Source of the DNA: Ruminobacter amylophilus
GTDB taxonomy: Bacteria > Pseudomonadota > Gammaproteobacteria > Enterobacterales > Succinivibrionaceae
Direction of reading: 5' to 3'
Assembly: GCF_900115655.1 (NCBI RefSeq)
Contig: NZ_FOXF01000002.1
Coordinates: 62,001-126,000 of the forward strand
Length of the DNA stretch: 64,000 bases
Shown: positions 1 through 10,100 of the stretch, in pieces
Numbering within the stretch: the first letter of the stretch is position 1
How the letters are laid out: every line of letters starts with the position of its first letter
Made by a program: the position numbers and the translations under genes
The notes under the pieces: generated by a model
The model's database searches: none
Told to the model about the DNA's origin: nothing
The model's input: only the letters and a program-made list of their open reading frames with translations

Positions 1-773
<773 letters not shown>

Positions 774-834
774 GTTTTCCCTACTCATGTGAATTACATG
801 TGTATTTAACAGTGATAGCTGTCGGTTAAAGTTG

Positions 835-868
835 GAAACCAGGGCAAGTCCCTGGTTTCTTTTTATTT
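835..868 (+). terminator. Rho-independent terminator after tgt
   Basis: A perfect 10-bp stem (GAAACCAGGG with CCCTGGTTTC) closes a 5-nt loop and is followed by a T-rich tail. It ends the tgt transcript and implies a separate promoter for yajC-secDF. Confidence 0.9.
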
Positions 869-1074
869 GTTTATTCGGAATGTTTTTTTACTTTCTGTTA
901 ATGATTTACGGCAAAAAAATGTAAAAATCAGCACTTATGAGATATCACCGATAATCTTTTGAGAACAATTATATGATTTCTTTCGTTTTATGAAAAAGTG
1001 CCTGTATTAAATGATCATTCAGTCATTATTGGACACCTTTCATAAATAATTCTGTTAAAACCACATATTTCATA

Positions 1075-1080
1075 TATAAT
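1075..1080 (+). promoter_or_regulatory. Possible -10 box upstream of yajC
   Basis: A perfect TATAAT lies 41 bases before the yajC ATG, in an AT-rich stretch following the tgt terminator. No convincing -35 hexamer sits 16-18 bp upstream, so only the -10 is proposed. The rest of the 869-1120 gap shows nothing else I can support. Confidence 0.3.
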
Positions 1081-1120
1081 GCAAAATCGTGTTTTATTTT
1101 AAAATTCGAGGTTGATAAAG

Positions 1121-1504
1121 ATGAATTTATTTCCAACTGCTTTTGCAGAAGAAGGTGTTCCGGCAGCTGATCCTTCTCAGGTGGCTCCTGCCGCTCCTGA
1201 TATGACCTTCTTCCTGTTAATGGGTTTGGCCTTTGTTTGTTTTTATTTATTTGTTTTAAGACCTGGTAACAAGAAGAATAAGGAACGTGCAGAGTCTCTT
1301 AAGAAGCTTGAAGTGGGTGACGAGGTTTTAACAAACGGCGGTTTAGTCGGTAAAATCGTAAAAATTAATGAAGAGCAGGGGATTCTTACTGTGGAAATCG
1401 CACAGGGAACCCAGGTAAAGATCAACAGACAGTACGTTGTAAGTCCTTTGCCAAAGGGAACTTATGATGAACATAAGGTTGAAGCAAACCGTCAGAAAAA
1501 ATAA
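1121..1504 (+). CDS. yajC: Sec translocon accessory protein YajC
   Basis: Small single-span inner-membrane protein that associates with SecD and SecF and supports protein export. 127 residues: a short periplasmic Ala/Pro-rich N-terminus, one membrane helix (about residues 30-46) ending in LFVLRPGNKKNKE, then a cytoplasmic domain with the family signature GDEVLTNGGLVGKI. The start was placed at ATG 1121, with CGAGG 9 bases upstream; a TTG nine bases earlier is in frame but fits the E. coli protein less well. It is followed by secD after 63 bases, forming the classic yajC-secD-secF operon. Confidence 0.95.
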   Translation: MNLFPTAFAEEGVPAADPSQVAPAAPDMTFFLLMGLAFVCFYLFVLRPGNKKNKERAESLKKLEVGDEVLTNGGLVGKIVKINEEQGILTVEIAQGTQVKINRQYVVSPLPKGTYDEHKVEANRQKK

Positions 1505-1567
1505 AGTTAAGTCCTTATATGTGTGTGGGTATTTAGAACCTACAAAGGAATTCAAGGAGTATAGGTT

Positions 1568-3418
1568 TTGTTAAACAAGTATCCTTTATGGAAGAATATC
1601 CTGATAGTTGTAGTACTGATTGTAGGTGCCATCTATGCTTTGCCTAATATATATGGTGAAGATCAGGCTATTCAGATTAGTGGTTCCAAAGGTATAACTT
1701 TGGAAAAGGAAGACTACGAAAAAATTGAAAATGTGATTAAGCAGGACTGCCCAGACTGCAAAGTAGAAAGAAATTTGGGGCAGGCGCTTATCCGTTTCAA
1801 GGATAATGATTTACGTCTTCGTATCAAGGAAAAGCTGGTTTCAGAATTAGGTGACAATTATGTTGTTGCACTTAATCTTGCAGCTGCAACTCCTGACTGG
1901 TTAAAGTCAATCGGAGCCAAGCCTTTAAAGCTGGGTCTTGACCTTAGAGGCGGTCTTCACTTCTTAATGGAAGTTGACATGGATGAAGCAATCAAAAAGA
2001 TTGTGAACCAGATGATTCAGGATATTCGTACTGAACTCAGAGAAGAAAAAATCCGCTTATCAGGTATCAGAAGTGTGGGGCAGGATGTTGTAATTTCCTT
2101 CCGTGATGCAGATACCCGTGACAGTGCAATGAGACTGCTTGCGTCAAAGCACAATGACTGGGTCTTCACTGATGAGGAATCTTCATCATTCGAAATCAAG
2201 GCAGTCATGAAGCCTGAAAAGATTAAGGAAGTTAAGACTTATGCCGTAGAACAGAACATCAATATTATCAGGAACCGTGTAAATGAACTCGGTGTGGCCG
2301 AACCTCTGGTTCAGAGACAGGGCGCTGATCGTATTATTGTTGAACTTCCTGGCGTTGAAGATTCTGCTCGAGCAAAGGAAATTCTCGGCGCAACCGCAAC
2401 TCTTGAATTCCGTCTTGTTGATCAGGCCGCTGATATTCAGAGTGCCGCCAGCGGTACCGTATCAGCAAATGATGAAGTTCTTGTTGACAAGAACGGCAGA
2501 CCTGTTGTTGTAACAAAACATGTTATCCTTACCGGTGATCATATCATCGATGCAAAGAGCGGTATGGATGAAAACGGTCGTCCTGAAGTGAATATCAGCC
2601 TTGATTCCAAGGGTGGTAACACCATGTCCAACTTCACCAAGGATCATATCGGTCAGCCTATGGCAACCAACTTTATTGAATATAAGGTTGTTGATGCTCA
2701 GGACAGCGGTGACAAGACAGTTAAGTTCAGAAAGGTTGAACAGATAATCAATGTTGCCACAATTCAGGCCCGTCTTGGTAACAAGTTCCGTATTACCGGT
2801 CTTGACAGTCCTACAGAAGCTCATAATCTGGCTCTGCTTCTTAGAGCAGGTGCTCTGATTGCTCCGATTCAGATTGTGGAAGAAAGAAATATTGGACCAA
2901 GTTTAGGTAAACAGAACATTGAAAACGGTATGCGTGCAATGTTGTATGGTCTGGCATTCCTTGCTTTATTTATGTTCATATACTACGGAGCATTTGGTCT
3001 TGTTGCCAATCTTGCTCTTATTTTCAACATGATTCTTCTTGTTGGTGTTATGTCCATGATTCCTGGTGCCACCATGACTCTGCCTGGTATTGCCGGTATT
3101 GTGCTGACCATAGGTATGGCCGTGGATGCCAACGTTCTGATTTTTGAACGTATTCGTGAAGAAATCAGAAACAATCGCGGTGTTCAGCAGGCTATCAACC
3201 TCGGTTATGAAAGAGCTTTTGTTACCATTCTTGACTCAAACATTACCTCAATTCTGGTTGCTCTCATTCTGTTTGCGGTTGGAACCGGTGCGGTTAAGGG
3301 CTTTGCTCTTGTACTTATGATTGGTCTGATCTGCTCTATGTTTACAGCAGTTACCTGCTGTCGTGCGGTAGTTAATATCGTTTGGGGCGGACGCAATATC
3401 AAGAACCTGTGGATTTAG
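1568..3418 (+). CDS. secD: Protein translocase subunit SecD
   Basis: Large inner-membrane component of the SecDF complex, which uses the proton motive force to pull preproteins into the periplasm. 616 residues, matching E. coli SecD (615). The N-terminal helix begins LNKYPLWKN; the first periplasmic domain contains LGLDLRGGLHFLMEVDMD; the C-terminal five-helix module has GIAGIVLTIGMAVDANVLIFERI. Initiation is at TTG 1568, supported by AAGGAG eight bases upstream and by alignment with the N-terminus of E. coli SecD. secF follows after 12 bases. Confidence 0.98.
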   Translation: MLNKYPLWKNILIVVVLIVGAIYALPNIYGEDQAIQISGSKGITLEKEDYEKIENVIKQDCPDCKVERNLGQALIRFKDNDLRLRIKEKLVSELGDNYVVALNLAAATPDWLKSIGAKPLKLGLDLRGGLHFLMEVDMDEAIKKIVNQMIQDIRTELREEKIRLSGIRSVGQDVVISFRDADTRDSAMRLLASKHNDWVFTDEESSSFEIKAVMKPEKIKEVKTYAVEQNINIIRNRVNELGVAEPLVQRQGADRIIVELPGVEDSARAKEILGATATLEFRLVDQAADIQSAASGTVSANDEVLVDKNGRPVVVTKHVILTGDHIIDAKSGMDENGRPEVNISLDSKGGNTMSNFTKDHIGQPMATNFIEYKVVDAQDSGDKTVKFRKVEQIINVATIQARLGNKFRITGLDSPTEAHNLALLLRAGALIAPIQIVEERNIGPSLGKQNIENGMRAMLYGLAFLALFMFIYYGAFGLVANLALIFNMILLVGVMSMIPGATMTLPGIAGIVLTIGMAVDANVLIFERIREEIRNNRGVQQAINLGYERAFVTILDSNITSILVALILFAVGTGAVKGFALVLMIGLICSMFTAVTCCRAVVNIVWGGRNIKNLWI

Positions 3419-3430
3419 CGGAGGATAAAA

Positions 3431-4378
3431 ATGTTTCAGATTATAAAACAGGGAACAGTAATTCCTTTCATGAGCATTGCCAAGCTGGTAGAAGTGCTCT
3501 GTATTGCAGCAGTTCTTTTCTGTATTGGCTGTCTCTGCTATAAAGGTTTGAACTGGGGCCTGGATTTTACTGGCGGTGTGGTTATTGAAGTTCAGTATCC
3601 TCAGGAAGCCCGTCTTGATGTTATACGTCAGGATCTGAACAAAATAGGTATTAGCAATGCCGTTGTTCAGAATTTCGGTACACCTAGGGATGTATCAATC
3701 CGTATTCAGCCGAAGGGGGATGAAAATCAGAAGGATATTACCGAAAAGGTAAAACAGGCTATTTCATCTGAAAATGCCGATGCGGTGGTAACACGTTCAG
3801 AATATGTCGGACCGGCTGTAGGTCAGGAGCTTGTTGTGAGCGGTGTTATTTCCGTTCTTCTGTCACTTGTAATCCTTCTCGTGTACATTGCTGCCCGCTT
3901 CGAATGGAGAATGGCAACAGGTGCAATAATCTCTCTGGCATATGACGTTATTATTGTACTGGGTGTGTTCTCATTCTACGGAATTGAATATGATCTGACT
4001 GTACTTGCTGCGGTACTTACAGTTATAGGTTATTCATTAAACGATAAGATCGTCGTATTCGACCGTATTCGTGAAAATGCAAGAAGACTTCACAAGATGG
4101 CAATGGTTGACCTGTTTAATATTTCTCTGACGGAAACACTGTCAAGAACAATTATTACTTCAGGTACTACTCTGATTACCGTAATTTCACTGCTATTATT
4201 GGGTGGCGAAATGATTTTCGGATTCTCTTTGGCTCTGTTAATCGGTATAATTTTCGGTACCATTTCATCAATCTACGTAGCTTCAACATGGCCTCTTTTA
4301 CTGGGTATAACCAGAGAAAATCTCCTTGTTAAGGAAATAAAGAAGGATCATGAAGAAATTTCAGAAGCTGATTATTAA
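3431..4378 (+). CDS. secF: Protein translocase subunit SecF
   Basis: Partner of SecD in the proton-driven export-assisting complex. 315 residues (E. coli 323). An N-terminal helix is followed by GLNWGLDFTGGVVIEV, a periplasmic P4 domain, and a helical bundle carrying VIGYSLNDKIVVFDRIRENAR, the SecF signature. GGAGG precedes the ATG by seven bases. It is the last gene of the yajC-secDF operon; a terminator follows 24 bases after the stop. Confidence 0.98.
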   Translation: MFQIIKQGTVIPFMSIAKLVEVLCIAAVLFCIGCLCYKGLNWGLDFTGGVVIEVQYPQEARLDVIRQDLNKIGISNAVVQNFGTPRDVSIRIQPKGDENQKDITEKVKQAISSENADAVVTRSEYVGPAVGQELVVSGVISVLLSLVILLVYIAARFEWRMATGAIISLAYDVIIVLGVFSFYGIEYDLTVLAAVLTVIGYSLNDKIVVFDRIRENARRLHKMAMVDLFNISLTETLSRTIITSGTTLITVISLLLLGGEMIFGFSLALLIGIIFGTISSIYVASTWPLLLGITRENLLVKEIKKDHEEISEADY

Positions 4379-4402
4379 TAATCAGAAACGCTGATTTATT
4401 TG

Positions 4403-4433
4403 AAAAGCTGTTCTCCGTGAACAGCTTTTTTTT
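4403..4433 (+). terminator. Terminator of the yajC-secDF operon
   Basis: An 11-bp perfect stem (AAAAGCTGTTC with GAACAGCTTTT) and a 5-nt loop run into eight T residues. A TATAAT at 4463-4468 further downstream may belong to the nlpI promoter, although no good -35 accompanies it. Confidence 0.93.
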
Positions 4434-4665
4434 GTTATGGGGTGCATGTTGCGGAATTGCTTTATAATCGTGGTTGCATGTCTCAATTTTTATGTATAAC
4501 ATACAGCGGATTAAGTGGTTAAATATTATAATCGACAGGTAGGCCTTGTTTAATAATAAGGAGTACTGAAAAGCATTGAGATAAGTCTGGTTAATCAGTC
4601 TGTTTATGTGTTTGTAGGTGTCTCCGGTATTACCGAAAGGTAGTAAACATCTCGGAAAATAGATA

Positions 4666-5631
4666 ATGTTTAAAAAATTATTTCTTACAGCCTGTATGGC
4701 TGTAATGATTTCAGGACTTTCAGCATGTGCTTCAACCGGTTCTGAAAATTCAGTTGACGGTCATATTGATCCTGATTTTGTTAAAATTGAGCTTCCAAGG
4801 GTGATAACTCCCAATGAACAGCTGAATATGGTAAAACTGGCTCAGCTTCTGGGCAATCAGCGTTTAAATCATGCTCAGCTGAGTAGAATCATGTGGCATA
4901 GAGCAGAACTATACAATCGCATGGGGCTTGATTATCTGTCCATAATGAGTCTTCTCGCCTGCGTCAATGAAGATAATCAGAATTTTGACTGTTACCGTGA
5001 TTACGGCGGGTCTCTGTATTCTCATGCCAAATTCCTTGAGGCTTACGATGCTCTTGATGGTGCCATTGAATTAAGTCCTAATGACAATGCTTCATATTTC
5101 AATCGTGGTCTTGCTCTTTATTACGGCAAGAGAGAAAAGATGGCTGAAAAGGACTTCTATAAAGTTTATTTAAGTGACCGTCAGGATCCTTATTTCCAGC
5201 TTTGGCTGTATTTTGCCGAGAATGCCTCTGATCCTGAAAAAGCCATAAAGAATCTTCATGACAGATATCGTATGATAAACGTGAAGGAGCTTGTTTTCGG
5301 AACCAGAATTATTGAGGTTTTTCTGGGAATGAAGACTGAAAAGGAACTGTGGGATCACGTGTTTGACGGGACAAAGAATTATTTGGAAAGAAATGAAAGA
5401 CTCTGTGAAGCATATTTCTATATGGGAAAAATGCATCTTCTGAAGGGAGAAAAGACCAGAGCTTTGGATTATTTCAAGCTGTCAAGAACCACAAATGTTT
5501 CTTATTTTCTGGAATTCAGCAATTCGTTACTGGAACTTCACATGCTTGACGTCAATAATGAATATGATGATATTGGTTTTGAAGACAAGGTGCTTAATAC
5601 TGAATCTGAAAACAGGGATTCGGAGAAATAG
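4666..5631 (+). CDS. nlpI: NlpI-like outer-membrane TPR lipoprotein
   Basis: NlpI is an outer-membrane TPR lipoprotein that scaffolds peptidoglycan hydrolases and presents MepS to the protease Prc. The 321-residue product has a lipoprotein signal peptide ending in LSAC (lipidated Cys21), then TPR helices. The segment SYFNRGLALYYGKREKMAEKD and the following LWLYFAE match the diagnostic central region of E. coli NlpI. E. coli nlpI lies beside pnp; here it is alone between secF and trmJ, bounded by terminators. It is about 27 residues longer than the E. coli protein, mainly in an acidic C-terminal tail. The ribosome-binding site (CGGAAAA) is weak. Confidence 0.85.
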   Translation: MFKKLFLTACMAVMISGLSACASTGSENSVDGHIDPDFVKIELPRVITPNEQLNMVKLAQLLGNQRLNHAQLSRIMWHRAELYNRMGLDYLSIMSLLACVNEDNQNFDCYRDYGGSLYSHAKFLEAYDALDGAIELSPNDNASYFNRGLALYYGKREKMAEKDFYKVYLSDRQDPYFQLWLYFAENASDPEKAIKNLHDRYRMINVKELVFGTRIIEVFLGMKTEKELWDHVFDGTKNYLERNERLCEAYFYMGKMHLLKGEKTRALDYFKLSRTTNVSYFLEFSNSLLELHMLDVNNEYDDIGFEDKVLNTESENRDSEK

Positions 5632-5663
5632 GTTCCGAAATAAAACATTGAATTGAAACGAAT

Positions 5664-5706
5664 AAAGCCGGTAATACATAACTATTATGTGTATCGGCTT
5701 TTTTTG
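5664..5706 (+). terminator. Terminator after nlpI
   Basis: A stem of AAAGCCG with CGGCTTT, extended by an imperfect inner helix (ATACATA region), is followed by seven T residues. Confidence 0.8.
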
Positions 5707-5770
5707 TTGGTACATCTTTGCTAATATAACCATTGAAATTTGTAAGGTGACTGATAATCGGAGAACGCAG

Positions 5771-6550
5771 ATGTCAGACAATTTTGGTTCAGACAGATAT
5801 TCTTGTCTGAATAACATGGTAATAATACTTGTTGATCCAAGCCATTACGGTAATATCGGTTCAGCATCAAGAGCAATGAAAACAATGGGACTTTCTGAAT
5901 TAAGAATAGTTTCTGCCAACAAAGACATAATTACCGATGAGGCCCTGGCTTTATCCAAAGGTGCTGCCGATGTACTGAAAAGTGCCCGTGTTTATGACTC
6001 TCTGGATGATGCTCTGGCTGATGTTACATTTGTAGCCGGAACATCCGCTCGTCACCGTAGTATAGAATTACCACTGTACCAGCCGAGAGAGGCTGTTGAA
6101 AAGATTTATCCGCATATCAGCAATGGCATGAAGTGCGCCATCATGTTCGGAAGAGAAAGGACCGGACTTACAAATGATGAGCTGCAGAGATGTGATATTC
6201 ATATCAACATAGATGCAAACCCGGAATATTCCTCACTTAATCTGGCAATGAGTGTGCAGGTGCTTTCATATGAACTGAGACAGGCATGTCTGCGTTCAGC
6301 GGAGTCTGATGTTCCTGAAAGTTTTGATGAAGGTTTGCGTAAACCGAAGCATTCAGATCTGGAACAGTTCTACAGCTTTATTGAAAAGAATCTGTGTGAG
6401 TGCGGTTTTCTGAAAAAGAATCATAACGGTAGCGTCATGGGGCAGATCAGACGTGTTTACGCCAAGTCTGATATGAGTGCACATGAACTTAGAATCATTT
6501 ACGGGACTCTGGCCTCCATGCTTAAGTACAAAGCTCATGGAGAAAAATAA
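5771..6550 (+). CDS. trmJ: tRNA (Cm32/Um32) methyltransferase TrmJ
   Basis: SPOUT-class enzyme that 2'-O-methylates position 32 of several tRNAs. 259 residues from ATG 5771, chosen because GGAG lies eight bases upstream. An upstream in-frame extension to 5687 would run through the preceding terminator. The knotted SAM-binding fold is visible in IILVDPSHYGNIGSASRAMKTMG, in IMFGRERTGLTNDEL, and in ANPEYSSLNLAMSVQVLSYE, all close to E. coli TrmJ. In E. coli trmJ precedes iscR; here the isc remnant (iscS) is about 9 kb downstream, so the linkage is only partly kept. Confidence 0.94.
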   Translation: MSDNFGSDRYSCLNNMVIILVDPSHYGNIGSASRAMKTMGLSELRIVSANKDIITDEALALSKGAADVLKSARVYDSLDDALADVTFVAGTSARHRSIELPLYQPREAVEKIYPHISNGMKCAIMFGRERTGLTNDELQRCDIHINIDANPEYSSLNLAMSVQVLSYELRQACLRSAESDVPESFDEGLRKPKHSDLEQFYSFIEKNLCECGFLKKNHNGSVMGQIRRVYAKSDMSAHELRIIYGTLASMLKYKAHGEK

Positions 6551-6608
6551 TATTTATTGATTATTCAATGTTTCTGGGCATCAGCCAGTTCCGGAACATT
6601 TCACTATT

Positions 6609-6654
6609 ACTCTGGAAAAAGATTGTGTGACTTTTTCCGGAGTTTCCTGTTTTT
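6609..6654 (+). terminator. Terminator after trmJ
   Basis: A 13-bp stem containing one G-U pair (6609-6621 with 6631-6643) and a 9-nt loop are followed by a mixed T tail. A 60-codon frame that begins in the tail is not supported as a gene. Confidence 0.85.
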
Positions 6655-6912
6655 ATGTCTGTAAGACTCCTGGCCTTTCTGAATGAGATTGGCATGGTGG
6701 TTGTTCATAATTCCTCGATTTTATCTGTACTGGAACATGGTTCTATGCGGTGTCCTGTATCTGATTTTTCAGCCTATATTGTTTATATGGTATGTGTGAC
6801 GGCTGTCACTATAATCATATGGCCAAAGAATGACTGAAATAAGGGAATCTTATTGTGAAAAACAACTCGTTTATCACTAAAGTTTTTTAAAATTGAATAT
6901 ATTAATATGTTA

Positions 6913-6928
6913 TATGACAACTATCACA
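6913..6928 (+). promoter_or_regulatory. CRP-like binding site upstream of the amylase gene
   Basis: The sequence TATGA-CAACTA-TCACA matches the TGTGA-N6-TCACA half-site consensus of CRP at nine of ten specified bases. It lies in AT-rich DNA 180 bases before the start of the large secreted amylase gene. A cAMP-CRP site here would be consistent with catabolite control of starch use. No CRP gene is in this window, so its use is inferred. Confidence 0.5.
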
Positions 6929-7038
6929 TATATGGTAAAAACAAGCATGATTATAAAAAAAATTAGACTTATCTGTTATGAAAAAGTTTTCTTAATGTTT
7001 TAAATTTGTTAAAATTAATCAAATCGGCAATGATTTTT

Positions 7039-7062
7039 GATCACGAAATCACTGTCATGATC
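7039..7062 (+). promoter_or_regulatory. Imperfect inverted repeat before the amylase gene
   Basis: Eight-base arms GATCACGA and TCATGATC (one mismatch) flank an 8-bp spacer. It ends 45 bases before the amylase ATG, near where a promoter would be expected. It may be an operator; nothing identifies a regulator. Confidence 0.3.
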
Positions 7063-7107
7063 TTAATGTCAAATTATATGTTGTTTAACTATTCAGAGTG
7101 AATCCAT

Positions 7108-10100
7108 ATGAGTAACAAAATGTTAAAAATCAATAGTCTTTCATTAGCTGTTGGTTTGGCAGTTGCTATTCCAAGTTTGGTACTGGCAGATAATGCCTAT
7201 GCCGGTGACGTGATAGCTGCAACCCATATCTATCATAATCATATGCCAAATTTCTGGCCGTACTACAATACCAGTGAGTACGAAAAGGCTGCTGTAGGAA
7301 CTCCTATCAGATATACCTATGATGGTCAGGTTTTCAATATTAAGAACAATCCACCTGCAGATTATCCTTATTTCCTTCCGAAATCAGGTGAGCCAATGCC
7401 TCATGATAATCTGCAGCAGTACTACGACAGAGATGCAAAGCGAAACGCATACACCGTTTGGCCGGCTCAGACAGCTAATGCAAATCACTCTGCTCATCCT
7501 CTGAGTCAGACTCAGGTAACCATGTCTGCTGCTGTTATCAATAATGTACAGAGCTTTGCCGAACTCAACATTTTTGATTTCTACAAAACCGGCTGGTCAA
7601 ACGACTGGAAGTCAACAGTAGGCAGTCTGAAGACTACCAACGGTTTCAATGCTCTTGAACCAATTCATTTCACAGGTCACCATTCCATGGGACCTTTAGT
7701 CGGACCAAAATATTTTCTCAAGGATCTTATTTATCAGAACGTAACCCTGCAGCAGGATTACTTCTTAGGTTCACAGTTTAAATCATCAAAGGGATTCTTC
7801 CCGACAGAACTGGGCTTTTCTGAAAGACTTATTCCTACACTTGCCAAGCTTGGTATTGAATGGTCAGTAGTAGGTAATAACCATTTCTCAAGAGCTCTTA
7901 CCGATTATCCTTACAATTATTCCAACCCTTCATACGATACTCTTGTTTCTCCTCCAAACAGAGCTGATCTCCAGAACACCTTTAGTAAGGGTGGCTGGGA
8001 ATATGTCGGAATGAATCACGAACAGCAGACCATTCTTAATCAGTATCCGTTCTGTGCCATTCCTCACTGGGTTCAGTATATCGATCCTAATACCGGTAAG
8101 GCCGACAAGATTGCCGCAATTCCTGTAGATCAGAACGGTTCATGGACAGAAGGCTGGGAAGGTATCGCCGTAGCAACTGAGGAAATTGACCGTCCTAGTT
8201 ATAATGCCGCTGCAGGTGACAGAACCATGTACTTTGTTATCGCTCATGACGGTGATAATGGTGAAGGTCGTGCAGGTTCAATTTCCACCTGGCTGGCTTC
8301 AGGTGAGGAATACAGCACTGCAGGTGTGGTAGGCATGGGTGTTGAGGAATATCTCAAAGCATATCCTATTCCTGCAGATGATATTCAGCATATTCAGGAT
8401 GGTTCCTGGGTTGATACCCGTGACTCATCATCAGATCCTGACTGGTACCACTGGCATATTCCTATGGGGGTATGGACAAAGGGACAGCTGGCTGCTTTCA
8501 ACAAGTCTTTGGGTACAGATTTCGAAGCTCCTAAGAACTTTGCCGGAACTTCTGTACAACATGCTGTTTCCATGGAATACGGCTATCATTATCTCGAAAG
8601 AAACTTTGCTCTGCTGCAGGCGGCTGAAAACTATGCCGAAACAGCAGAACAGATCTGGCTTGATGACCATCCTAACTACTGGTCTCCTTCAACCGAAGCG
8701 GAAAAACAGGTTACCTACAGTGGAAATCAGTTGAATCCGTACATGATGTCATACCCTGTTAAGGGCGATGAATCAAATGACTACAAGGGGGGCGCAAACC
8801 CTGCAGAGTTAGGTTGGTACTTCCTGATTTCATCAATTGACTCAGGTTTCGGTTACTATGATGAAAATACTGATGATAATGTTAAGCCTTCATTAGGTTT
8901 TAATCAGTCTCTTTATTTCACCGAGCCGTACGTTAAGGCAAACATTAGCAAGGACAAGACCGGACCTTCAATGTGGTGGGTTCAGCGTTATCCTACAAAT
9001 CCAGGTTCAGCAAATTCCGGTAAGGCAGAAGGCTGGACTCCGATGTATGCCGATAATGTTTTTGCCATCTACACATATGCGTATGACGTAAGCGGCATCA
9101 AGGATGTTAAGGTTTATGTACGTCCTCACAAGGCCAAGAGCATGAAGCCTACCGACATAGCTCCAAGGGTATATAATCCTAAGAGCATAAGCGGTGCTGA
9201 TGCATCTCAGGTAGGTGAATGGAAGGAATATCCAACCAAGGTAAGAGATCTTACTCCTGACATGAACGGCGTGGATTGGCAGGTTCAGATTGAAACCAAG
9301 AACTATGAAGTGCTTCCTGCAAAGAAGATTGGCAGCACATACTACGCATACATCAGTGATTACCGTGATCAGCTGGTTGACTACTATATGGAAGCAACCG
9401 ATAACCTCGGTAATGTAACCAAGAGTGAAATCAACCATACCTATGTAGGTGCAGGCAGATATAATCTGGTGGACGGAGCTTATATTGAAGATGTTGACGG
9501 TGAAATTGAAGGTTCACACATGTTCTTCACAGACGGCTCAGTGGTTAGTACCGATACCGTAACACTTTATGCAAAGACTGATGATGATTCAGTAACCTCT
9601 GTATATGCTGAATACAAGGATAAGGGGGCATCAGACTGGAACAGTAAGGAAATGAAGCAGGTTAGTACAACCAAATACTTCAAGACCAGTATTACCTACA
9701 CCCGTGATGCAACCTGTGCGGACATCAGAGTTAAGGAAAACGGCAGTTCTTCCTACTATAACGGAGCAAACGGTAACTGTCTGTCCAAGGGAACTTACAT
9801 AATCAACAAGGACGGATCCATCACTGAAGGCGCCCCTCATGATATCGTAACACCGGTTACCTTCTTCTTTAAGCCTGCAAGTGAACTTTCAAAGGTATGT
9901 GTTCATTATCGCGGTACTCCGCAGACAGGTGATAAGGGATGGACTACTGTTCCTGGTGTTGAAATGTCTGCTGTGAAGAACGGCTGGTGGAGTTACACTG
10001 ACAGTACCTCTTTCGGTGCTGAAATTTCCGGTCTTGAATTCCTGTTCAACGACTGTGGCAGTCAGTGGTTCAAGTCATCAAGCGGTGGAAACTTCACTTC

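Noticed and set aside
6655-6837. 60-codon frame after trmJ
   Set aside because: Begins in the terminator tail with no ribosome-binding site.
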